From assembly GCF_000003815.2 (NCBI RefSeq), contig NC_049979.1, forward strand, positions 15,433,240 to 15,497,239: 64,000 nucleotides of DNA, read 5' to 3'. Below, piece after piece: positions 1 to 11,800 of the stretch; within the stretch, counting starts at the first letter, position 1, and every line of letters begins with the position of its first letter. The DNA is from Branchiostoma floridae. Lineage: Eukaryota > Chordata > Leptocardii > Amphioxiformes > Branchiostomatidae. The translations under genes were made by a program, and so were the position numbers. The notes under the pieces are model-generated. The model was not told where the DNA came from and did no database searches. It worked only from the letters and a program-made list of their open reading frames with translations.

Positions 1-50
1 TAATTGTAGCTTGGTCTTACTGTAAACTATATTGCCTTTGCCTGTTGCAG

Positions 51-708
51 ATTGGAATCGTTGATGACTATGAGCAGGGCCCACAGCAAAACGGAACGGC
101 AAATGGTGGCACCGGCGTCAACCTGGACCATTTCCCACACCAGAGCATGTACAGCACCAGCACTGACAGCAGCTTCATCGGGGGAGGGGGGCCCAACTTC
201 ACCGAACTCTTCACTGTGGCCACCCCTACTAGTGTACGTGTTGAATAATGTGTTGATGATTGTATGACCAAACAAGGAGATAAACAATGTTTGGATGAAA
301 AGCACTAAGATTGATAAATGCATAAATAAATGATTAACTGAATTGTATAGATAATTTCTTTTTAAAAGTTTGATCAAGAAAAGGGTTAGCCACAATTCCT
401 CTGAAACATCACAAAACTTTTTCCTGCATACAGTGGATTTAGAAAATTGTCAATCCATGACTGGTAGCCAAAAGACATAACTATATCATGCTTTTGTTTC
501 ACACATGCCATTTACAAGATGCCTGTTAATAGCTGAAAAGTACAGTTGATGTAACATTATTTACCCTCTACATGACTAATATTTTTCCCCCCATTTTGCA
601 ATGCAGAGCCAGCCCCGTCCCGCAGACAACCCCCCACCCTACCCTGGAGGCTCGATGGACCCGGCACGCAGAATTCCAGACTTCACAGTAAAATCAGGGA
701 TCTCGTAG
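51..708 (+). CDS. 3' end of an unrecognised gene with a PPxY-containing C-terminal tail (partial)
   Basis: Two terminal coding exons, 51-233 and 607-708, give the last 94 residues. The first exon follows a TTGCAG acceptor and ends at a strong GTACGT donor in phase 0. The second follows a TTTTGCAATGCAG acceptor and ends at TAG (706-708). The sequence is low-complexity and polar, rich in Gly, Ser, Thr, Asn and Pro, with a YSTSTDSSF stretch and an NPPPYPG motif. NPPPYPG contains a PPxY sequence, the usual ligand of WW domains such as those of NEDD4-type ubiquitin ligases. I see no membrane segment or catalytic motif here. It looks like the cytosolic or disordered tail of a larger protein whose defining domains lie upstream of the window. 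I do not recognise the family and assign no function. Confidence 0.7.
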
Positions 709-2540
709 TGACCCTGGGTGTGCTTGGGCATCACTGATGTCATGTATACAGTGTGCTGATTTGTATGTCCAGTGTAGCAAATGACAAACTGTAGTTTTTA
801 TATTTATATTTTAGCTACAGCATGGTGTAACAAACAGAGCTGGATGTAACAATTTTTATGTGTGAGTGTGATACATGTACCTTAGAACATCCTTGATATT
901 GTTGTTACCCATTTGTACATCTATTGTAAAATACAAACGTCTTTCGGTAGACATGTGAGAAGGAAACTCTCTGCTGAGTGAGTGTTTTTTTTGTACATAC
1001 AGATAAGTTTGCATTGTCAGTTTTGGTCTACAAATTTATCAATTTTACATGTACAGTATTCTCTGAGTTGTTGTTTTTTTGTAGTATGTTAAAAATGAAT
1101 TTGTATGGAGATGATAAAATTTCATGGCTATGAAACATTCCACATTGTCTTGTAGAATGTCTCTACAAAGATACAAAGATGTTTTCATGTGGTGAGACAA
1201 AACATTGTACAGTTTAGAGTACATTTTACAGTACTGAGGGTCTTACCCAAGTGGATATGCTGCACTTTGTTCCTGATGGTAGCATGTGTTGTGTATAAAG
1301 GTACAATGTTGTCAAATTCTATTTTTGTATTAGTACAGAATAGCATATTATGTGATTCCCTTGTGATTGTACATAAGCTCTTTGACTGGCTGGTGTGAGC
1401 TTGTGTCCCCTGACTGTTTAAGAATGAAGTAACTACATTTCCTGATTACCATATGCATGTATGTTCTATGATTTATCTCAGTCAAATATACAATCTCTCA
1501 TTGGTCTAAGGATTAAAAAAAAACAGGTTTGCTTGCATGTGTTAAATTTGGTCTCCCAGTCCCTACTTTTGACTTTTGATACAGTATTCAGTATATCTGT
1601 TTCTGTTGATAAGCACTAAGTAAATATTTTGTTGTATGACAGTGATACCTCAAAATGGATAATGTAACAATAGACAGGTTTTGATGTGGCTGGATCTAGT
1701 TTAAAGAATGTTTAAGTTGTTGGTTTCTTGAACACTTTTAACATGCTCTTGATACCTTATGAGGTAGTCAACAGCAGTAACCATGGAACAATGCTGTGGG
1801 TGGAAGTTTGTTACACAAATGAATCATGAATTTTAGCTGCATTTGCAGTTGAATTTACTGTGACATCCACATGACTGTTATTTATTCTGTGATGGTTTCT
1901 ATACCAGATGGTCGGAGTCTGAGAAGACCATGGAAAGGACACCCAGAATCTTTGCAAAATGTTGAATGATGTGGTTTTTACTCTTGCAGATCTTAACTGC
2001 ATTTTAATTGTAAATCCTTAAAACAGATATGTAAAATTTGGTATGTATGTGTAACAGTGGTTGCTGTGTATGGTTGAGCTACTTTTCAAGCTTGACTATA
2101 GCAAGTGCTGATGAAAAGTCAAAATACTGTTACAGTATCAAACAAGCAAAGGTAGAAACAAACTTTGTACATACAGGACGTTAACTGGTTATTGAGTGTA
2201 GTCCGACATTTGATAAGAATCTTAACCATCACTTTGCTTTGATTTGATTTGTATATTGGTGAATGAACTAATCATATAATGTTATGTATCAAATCTTATT
2301 CACTAATGTATATTATACGACTACACATCGTCTAATGAGAAAGAGAATTGTAATGGTATTTGGAACTAAATTTTGCTGTGAAATATTGTGTGTCAATTTA
2401 TGACCTTTTTGTTGTCAAATACAAACTTTCAAGACTTTAATGTGTGTGTGTGACGTTTTGTCCTTGATTCATTGTTTTCCTGTCTGTTGGCTCTGTGCTG
2501 TTTGGTAATGCAATCCATCCATTAAAAGACAAGCGACAAT
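709..2540 (+). other. Long 3' UTR of the PPxY-tail gene
   Basis: This is AT-rich, T-rich non-coding sequence after the TAG at 706, with no supported exon. Two plausible polyadenylation signals are visible. One is AATACA at about 2418, followed by a GT-rich run near 2440-2453. The other is ATTAAA at 2521-2526. The UTR therefore ends at about 2.44 or 2.54 kb. Confidence 0.5.
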
Positions 2541-5340
2541 TACAGCCTAAGTTGGCATTGACGTTTCTTCAACTTTCAACAACTAGTCAACATTTTGTAC
2601 ATACTGCTACTAGTATTTCATGAAGGCTGGACTGGAGGGCCCCCTGTCGGTTGTAAGCTGTAAGGCAATAGCGGGTGCGGCAGGATTTGCAGGTGGTCAC
2701 GAATTGTTAACAATCAGTTTCGGAGACGGTCGGCGCTCCTGTATACAGAATTCGATGGAAACCCGGAAACTTGAAAACCATATTCGGATGACAGCAGCGA
2801 GAAATTTACGGGAATTCATCGCTCCCCAGCTGTACCTACCAAATTGCGTTGATCTGTCCTAATGAAGTTTCTTGGCGTCGTGCGATCGTTCTATCAATCC
2901 CATCCGGCGACAGAGTAATTAGTTTTGTCAGCGACAAGTTCCCAGTGCCTGCTTCTTGATTTTTTCTCCGTCATTCCCCATTTTGGGTTATTCATGCGGG
3001 TCACAAATGTTAATAACACCCATAACTTTTCCACGTCGCCTGGGCCGTCAAGCAATTAATGTAAGAAGCGCGGTGTAACGACTTTGCCAACTGCCGCCAC
3101 GGTGACGGTCGGCACCCTAATTTACTTCGCATGACTTAATAAAAATTCGATGTTTTCTAGAGGCGCGATGAAGCACGGGTACATTTGTTGCGATCAGAAG
3201 GTAACCGTTTGTTAGCATGGAACAAATGCACATTTTCATCGGGAAACCAATAAAAAATACACCGACATATTTGCTCAAAGCTGTACTGATTACGCAGCGA
3301 AAGATGAGATGGCTATGGCAACCGTTTGCGAAATCTTTTGATGACGTTATACAGGCATTATAGTCAAAACCATATGTTCGAGGAATTATATAGCCATCCG
3401 TCTTGACGTATGTTTGCAACTACTTTGAAAGAAGAGATAAACTGGATAGGAACTGGAAGATCCGATTCTTTCTACTGATGGATTATCTAATAACCGGATG
3501 AAGACTTGGTGTTTTAATTGCATTTTTGTTCGACGTTTTGGTAAGGTGACAATCCATAATAAGTGCACATCCTGCAGCGTGTCTTATTTATTGGTTCCAA
3601 TGTACTGAAGAGAATGAAGACAGAAAAGCTACTTCGTCCATGCCATCAGGATGATTGAACGTGCGTAATACACTGAGCGTGTAATTGTGCGTAGTTCTAA
3701 ATTGAGAGTTACACACGCGTGACATAACACTGCCGACAAGACAGATGTTTTAATATAAAAGTTAATGAAATAAATATTTTATGTGTTTTGGTAAGTAATA
3801 ATTTCTAAGAATTCCTTTCCAACTTTGTACCAAATTACGTAATTTCACCATCTTAAGGAAATTTGTAGTGTTTACCTCATAGAACAAACCAACCTCTTCT
3901 ACTCTGGTTTAAAACAACACTAGTACGTTCGTTAGTTGTTCATTTTTACTGACGAAGGGTAACTAGTGGACAGTGGTATCCGGGCCACGGAAGATATGAG
4001 ACGACCCTTCAGGGAGTGCGCCGAGAGTGTTTGATTGATACGTTGTTTGTGTTTGTGTTTGAGTTTGGAGGTGCGCAGAGTTCACAATCTCTTCTTTCAA
4101 AGTCGTTGCGTCAAACATACATCAAGCACAAGACAGATGGCTATATATGGCATTCAGCTTTGTCTCCGTCGTTCCTCTTTGCCCCCGAGCACGCCGGCCT
4201 CAAGCGGTCCATCACCCAGCCACCAGGTAGCTTGAGTATGAGTGGAGTGCCACAAACGACGCGCTGCTGACAGCAGGTGGGGGGGCGGGGGTCAAGCTGA
4301 ATCACAGCGGGGGTCAAGGGGAAGTCTGGTTGCAAACCTGAACGGGTCGAGAGAAAACTGAAGGAGTTAGGTGGGGGTGTATTTATACCGTATTCTATCC
4401 AATGTAAGTGACATCCAATGTTCTTCACAGAGTACAAAATGTACTTCATTTTTACTGTGTTTTACATTTATTTTGTTATCATTATTATCATTTGCCATAG
4501 GTTAAATGTAGATGTATTTCTTTGGCAACATCAAAGCACACAAACATGCACACAAAGAAAGCAGCATTGTACATTTAACCTAATATAGCCAATCAATATA
4601 GGGAATCTACAGAACACACACTCCGGGGTGTCGAAACACACGCACTGACTGCCAGGCACAGTTAGTTTCATAACTCAATTATGTATCTGGGTCGATGATG
4701 ACAGCAGAAGTGACATTTAAAGCACCCACAGCTTCCCAGGAAGCCAGGAACAAAAGCAATGTTGATGGATAGCTAATAAGGCCACACAGATCCGCATATT
4801 TAAGAAATTCCCCTTATTTTAAATAGATTTAGATGGCTAGTGTCACTCACAATAGTCGTAATCGAAAAATGAATGCATTAAGCAGCTCGCGAAACAAAAA
4901 TTAATGTAAACCTTGTATTTTAAAAAGGGGTATGTTTCCCACCCCCCACTCCCTAAGGTCAGAGGCTTCTGGAACATTTCATTCACTATAGTAACTTTAT
5001 GTGGGCTGGGCTGTATACGTTTCTGCGTACGAAATTTCCACGAAAACATTCTTTTCCACCCTATTTCCTACGAATCAGCCATATCCATAGGGTATATTAA
5101 GAAAACGTTATGACACGTTGTGACAATTCCCCTCAGTTTCCTTCTGCAGGGTTCCCAACTCCCAGCCTTTCACATATTACATTAACAGCTGATGAGGTTT
5201 CAGCACCACAGACAGGGTTTTAATGCCTAGCTAATTACTAAATCGTCTCTTATGGGCCGCAGTCAGGGAGTTGAAAGCAATCACGGCCATTATGTTACAT
5301 CCTTTGTAGACTTCCCCCTTCTTGCTATCTACTCGCCATC
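2541..5340. other. Intergenic region between the PPxY-tail gene and the globin
   Basis: I see no supported gene here. Short open frames (for example 2620-2862) have no recognisable domain and no splice context. The sequence turns from AT-rich UTR to mixed composition after about 2600. A G-rich patch lies at 4275-4330. Confidence 0.5.
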
Positions 5341-5354
5341 ATAGATGTTTTCTG

Positions 5355-5381
5355 ATTGGTTGTTGCCATGGCATGACGTCA
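5355..5381 (+). promoter_or_regulatory. Globin upstream elements: inverted CCAAT, X-box-like palindrome and CRE
   Basis: Three known element types overlap within 27 bp, about 260 bp before the globin ATG. They are ATTGG (inverted CCAAT, 5355-5359), the palindrome GTTGCCATGGCAT (5362-5374), which resembles an RFX X-box with an imperfect right half, and a perfect CRE, TGACGTCA (5374-5381). A TTTTATAA stretch near 5490 could act as a TATA-like element. The motifs are seen directly. Their use as the promoter is inferred from position. Confidence 0.45.
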
Positions 5382-5638
5382 CGAGGGAAGAGACTGAGGT
5401 AATTCTCGTCAGTTACTTCTAGATGCTGTCTGCTCGCGTGGAGTCTGTTGTTATTGCCGTCCGCCGCCGAAGGTGGCAGTTGAATAAGGTTTTATAACAG
5501 ATATCAGAGGAGAGGTGATATGTCTTCATATCTCCACACAATTATGTAGTGTACTCATGACGGAAGAATGCAGTTCAAAGCTCAACATTTTAAAGACGTG
5601 CGATGCCAAAAGGCCCGTCAATAAGTAGAGGCGACCAC

Positions 5639-5820
5639 ATGGGCTGCTCGGCTTCGATGACAGGGATGGGGCGGGCGGGCCCCGCTCTACCCGAGCCCGA
5701 GGCGCCCCCGCCGGTGGACCCGCGCCTTCCCCTGGACGCTCGGCAGAAATTCCACCTGGAGAAGTCGTGGAAGTCCGTCGCCAGGAATATCGACAGGGCC
5801 GGGATGTTTATGTTCCTCAG
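5639..5820 (+). other. Globin exon 1 (helices A-B)
   Basis: This exon holds the N-terminal extension with MGCS, the Pro-rich segment and helices A and B. It ends with codon AG| at a GTGAGT donor, exactly the B12.2 position seen in vertebrate globins. Confidence 0.9.
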
Positions 5821-8800
5821 GTGAGTAGTGTCAGCTCCACTTACGTTAATGTGTTCCTATGTCATTACAGGGCTGGCTAAGCCTAAAGCATAACACGCTG
5901 GCATACGCGGCCAGATGTCACTACATGTCAGCCTGATGCCTTCTATTGTCAACAACGTGGCATCTAACTAGCCATTTCCAATCATCCTCGCTCCAGCCGA
6001 CGGCGTTTCTCTACCTTCCTTCATTCTGTTCTGAAAATTATAGTAATTACCGTCATGGCAACTTTTTACTGCTGGGTATAGAAGCGGGAATCCCCTCAGA
6101 GAAGCTGTTTCTTGCCTAATTTAGGCAGTCGGGTAGAAAATGTATCTCTCACACACGCATCAAAATGAAACCTAATTGGACTACTTTATAAAACTGTTCA
6201 TGAGATCCAGGCTGACGTGAATGCAGTGAGTGAAAACGTAATCTACTCAACGTTAACGTCCTGTGTAAATTGGAGCCTTCTGACTGGATTTACTTCCAAT
6301 CCTTGCTCTAATGAGCGAGGCAGATGATAATTCCGCGTGCTTTGAGAGCTGCAAATGGAGATTTCCACCATAGTACCAACCAAAGATATCAAATTTGTCA
6401 TCTAGTCAGAACCCCTGCTCTCTGTATCCCCAGGAGGCGTCTCCCTCGAGCTTGCTTTGATTCATCGAACGGTAGATACCGACAAGACACGACTGAGAAA
6501 GCGTTTTTGTCAGATCTAACCTGTTACACGTATTCCATTTGGTGGGGATTGGAACTTACAAGTGATCTTCTTCAGAGATGGCGCGCTGCGGCCGATAATG
6601 CACGGCGTACCTGATCAGATTTTTCAGACGACCTCTCTCTCTCCTACACGTATTACACAAAAGAAGATCACCTTTTCAAATTCCATTCACGCCATGAACA
6701 AGGAGTGCGAGACGATTTCCTGAGCTACTCATGACATGGTTAGCACAAGGCGTGCGTCATACACTTAAAATGCTTAACTTGAAACTTGGGTAGTACTGTG
6801 TAGGTGTGCATCTTGGAATAATCACTGCCAGCATGATACAAAGGCTTTAAACCGAAAGTAAATGTAAATGCGTGCATTATATGACAAACCCTTTATAAGT
6901 CTTTTATGCAACGTATTCTCAATTAACCAACAGCAAATGTCCATCTCTTTCTCCGTTACATATGTCACATTCTTAAAGGCCTATAATGGAACGGCGCGGG
7001 TTTGGAACATTTCCTCATTAATTTTGCAAATTTGATTCTGATGTGCAACATTACCATCTAATTATACTAAGCACCACTTAAGATATCTACATACCAATAA
7101 TTCATGATGATCCCTTCTCGAGTTATTCTTTGAAGATAAACCGGTTCCCGCAGTTCCAAAAAAGCCGCTAGAAGGTACAAACCTACACCAATTACTCTCT
7201 GTCCCAAGAGCTATCCACCATTAAAATCACGTCCATATCACAACCAAAACCAAAAGTACAGCTGCAGTGCCGTAAAGGCAATTGGCGGAGGATCTAGTCG
7301 TTTTAATGGCTCATCAAGACCTACCGACATACAAAATATCAATACAATCCATCCAGCCTTTATTGAGTTATGCCGTCCATCCACAAAAATACGCATACGC
7401 ACACCCGTACAAACGCTACCGAAAGACTAATCTTCTTGAAAAGAGTAATAATTTGGAAGAACTGTATGTCTAAAACGTATATGAAGTCCTGTGGGTACAT
7501 TCCCTAGGCGCCCCTACACCACATTTCATTTGGCTGTTATACCAGCCACGGGAGGCTAAAATCATGTTAACTCAGTACCTGTAAAAATGTAAGTAAGGTC
7601 CTGTTTTCTTATCCTAGACACCCCAAACCAGATTTCTGCTCATTTGATAGTAAAAATCGAGAAAAAAATCCATCGTGTGGAAAATATCGCATCCTTTGGA
7701 CCAAGAAAAAAGAGGAGAAGATGAAACATGAAAAAAATATATTTTCCTCATACCTTGTCTGGAGTGAAATATGTAGAAGCTCTCTGTGTTATGAAACAGG
7801 AGGGTTAACAAAAGAATGAAAATGTATGCAGTGTCAGGTACCGCAAGGTGTGCTTAATGTGAACGTATTGTGGGTGGAAATGACACCAATACAATTGATC
7901 ATAATGCGTCCCTCGAAGACGGCGTTTTTATTATTTCATAACCACGGACAGATCAAACCACTAACAGATTATAGGATACGTGCCAACTATGAAATGCACG
8001 ACGCCTTTTCCTTTGTCTTTGTTGTCATCTGATAGACATTTCAGCGTGACTTGATAACATTAGATAACTTAAGTTCAATTCACTTCGTCGACACCGTAAA
8101 CCCCCTAGGACATGTCTATGCACTACGTTATGTTCATGTGCGTTACTCTAGCGCTGTTGTCACATGACGTTACAGTGTCAGGAAGGACAACGTTCAATGA
8201 ACCTCTATGACTCTGAGCGATGATGACACTAGTTCACCTTCAGTGAGACATCCTCTTGTCAAGGACATCTCTGCCCGTCAGTAGGAGTTTGAAATGTTGT
8301 CGGGATTGACCCCTTGTCTCCCTGCAGGAGACATGCTTTTAGTACAGAGTGACGGAGCATGCCAAGGCAACACCGATCTGATTACTTGGATATATGATAC
8401 ACATTAAAGTGTTCTAAAATAGGTAACTGTTAGAGAAAATCGTTTCAAGTTATACTTTAAGTTTGAAGTTATGTTTTAGAAGATGCTTGTAATCTTGCAT
8501 TCAGCTATGACCTACGTCGACGCGGAAGAACTATGAAACTATCCACGGCACCGTTATTCTTAATTTAATATTCTGAACACCCTCTGGCTGTTTGTCTATC
8601 TTTCTCCCTTTGCTGTGCAAATGGAACTGTAAACCTCCCCTGCGTTCAAAATAGAACCATAGCACGCCAAACTCCCGTTGCCGTACCAACTGCTTGTATC
8701 TAGCGCTTGCTTTTATGCTTTGATGTTCGGCGTCTCTGATACTTGAGCAAAGGGGATCAAGTATCGTTGATGTTTCTTTCCGCTCATTCGTCTTTGCATT

Positions 8801-11800
8801 TAAGATCTGCAAGACATGGTTACACCCCAGAATACCTCCTGTAAATAACTGGATGCAGGCTTAGCTGGCTTTGTCTCGGGACCCTATAAATGTTTTTAAT
8901 GTCTTTATAAAATTATGTTTTGCCGGGGGCATCCAACATCCGGTTCGAAGGCTTTCAGATGCCTCATAGTAACCGCGACAGATATAAAAATATGTCTTCA
9001 TAACATCCCCCAATAGTGTAGAACGTATAAAAATGCCATTTGATGATGTCATCACGTTATTGAAATTATACATTTCAAGGGTTCCCACGCACGGTGAGCT
9101 ATTCCGTCTAAAGAGTTGAACATTTTTTAGACATATGAACCATTTTGGAAATTCTACCTTATTTTAGTGGTGAGCCATGCATAATCTCTTCTTAGTAAAT
9201 CTACTCACTGTTTGGCTGGCATGGCAAAACCGAGGCATCTATTTTTCTTTGAATCCCTCAGAGTCAAAGCCTGACATGGCGACTGGAAGTGTTATTGAAA
9301 GAACAGCATAACATTCAGCACAACGGAGAAAGCCGGGAGATAGTTAACAATAACAGATGTAGACGTCTGCATGACGGGTCGTTTATTGACAGTATCAATC
9401 ACAAATGTGAGGGTCTTGGAAGCTAAACGACAGTGATGAATATAGACCTTCAGGGTAGATGAGCTCTGTCAGTGGGAGAGGGTCAGGTCCACTGCCATGG
9501 AGCGGTACAGCATTGTCAGCATAGAAGCTAATGACGAAATCAAATGCTTTACGTTCATGTTGACTCAAATCAGGAATCAGTTTCCAATGATCAACACTCT
9601 TAGACTAATTGTCCCTTCGCTATGCAACTGATCTTCTAAAAATCATTCATTTTCGACACAACCAGTACATTTGGCCTATTCACAGATACAGTATAAAGTG
9701 TCTATGAAGATAATCACTTTTGTCCACTCGTGCTACCGACTACTGTCGTGGACACGTGTAAGGTACCACAGTATGATGGGTAGGGTCGGTGGGAAGTAGG
9801 TCAAGCAAACGTATTCTCCGGGATTTCATCAACGCCAGAGCAGAGCTCTCATGTTATTTCAGATAAAATCTTGTCAAAAACCTTGCAGGCCTTATCGAAC
9901 TAAAGCAGCTGTATGCTATTACTAGATTCCCAACAGATACATGATCCTGGCTAGAGTCTGGGGGGTAATGGTGGTTTCAACTAGCCACAGACATCTTAGT
10001 GTGTCGTCCAGTTAAGATAGTTAGGCGTTTTTGGATTTTGGCGTAATCCTGTGCAAGCAAGTTCTCTGGACTGGTCAGGTTTTCTCTCCGTCACGTTGTG
10101 GGCAGCAATGAGTTCGTTGAGGAAGCGAATCGTGCCTCCTGTGTCACTGTACACAACATCAAAATCTGTGTGAAAAACACAAAAATCACGATAACAGCTG
10201 TTGTTCACTCCATTTACTATCAGAAATTCAATGGTCCAATTCCAACCTTTCCATCTGTCACTGGTGGTCCTAGATATTGGGACTCACTTATGTAAAAACA
10301 CTTGAAATTGTTCTTTATTTTTCTCCACAGTTGAATACATGAGAACAGAGCATTTCAACCATCTCTTCCAGTTCTTATTCTACACCCATGGGTTAAAAGG
10401 GTCTGCATGGAGAGCAAGTCAATAACGGTATGTTTCAGTACAAGCAAGGTTGGCTTGACGAATGGCCTTTTGTGTACCTATGTGTTCCAGGCTGAAACAA
10501 AAGCGGTATGAAAGTTCCCAAATCCTTCATGGGAATTTTGACATCGGTTGTGGCAGATCTCCACACATCTGCCACATTCTCGTCGTTGTTGTAGCTTTTT
10601 GTGCCATCACTGACCTTTTCACTGATGCAAATGTGAGAACACAGTGATTTCTACCTTTGGCAAGGTTGGAATAGTCTTTCTTCTCCCCATCTCTTGTGCA
10701 GACCAGTGCAGATGTCTCAAGGGTGCTACAAGTCTCCAACATGAAAAATAACATGAGACGGTCTAAGAACACAGGAATCATGATTACCAATTCAAACTAC
10801 TGCCCAGGGAACCCGAGACGAGCTGTTATGTTTGGATGACATAGGCCGACTGTGACGCTCACCAGCTCTGTTATCAAAACAGATTTAAACAATGCGATTG
10901 AGGATTGAGAAAATCCAAAAGAGAATCTATAGGACCTATCCAGGGAGGCAATATGGAAGAAGTTATGGGAAGGTTTAAAAAACATGGACACGAATAAAAC
11001 TAGAAAGGCCGACATTTGCTCGAGAGTAAATACAGCATATTTCAGCCATCTCGCTTCCCATGCAACAACAGATTGTTCTAAAATCACCCCTGTGCGAAAA
11101 TGGAACACTTCTGCTTTCTACTAATCACACTTTAGCACAGCACAATCCTGAAAAGTTCCCCCGTGCAAGGATGGACTATTCCAGGGCACCCCATGCAAAA
11201 AGATAGAATAGACCAGTACAAAAACACTTCTGCTAAAAAAAATGGAATTTTGTAATACTAGTAATTGGATAACAGATCCTCTACAAAGTCTTTGTAGAGG
11301 ATCTGTTATCCAATTATCATTCAACTTCTAAATACTACAAAGAAAATAACTATTGGGTAAGCAAGTCAATTTAGTCTAGCTCTATGGAGATACAGATTTA
11401 AAACACACGTATCTGGTTGGCATACAGCGCATGTTTTCCGGTACGAATTCTATTAACTCCTGAAGTGGACCTGATAAGTAATTATGTACTTAATTTGGCC
11501 TTGTTCTGGATACATGTACTCACATCGTCACGACAAGTGGCGCCAGATAGATAGCGTTTCAGTGATTCAATATTGTTGTTTCCCTTGCCAAATTCCATAG
11601 ATTTTACGAACCAAACCTGATAAGTACGCCGCTAAATTGGCCTTGATACGTACATATGTAGACTTCAAACGCATGGTGGACTTTTCTTCGTTTTTTTTAC
11701 CTCATTGTTTGTCGATATTGTCTCTCTCATCAACTGGCGGATGGCGATTTAGACTGCGGTGGTGCATATAGATTGGACTTCTTTACCACGGGCTGAGCCA

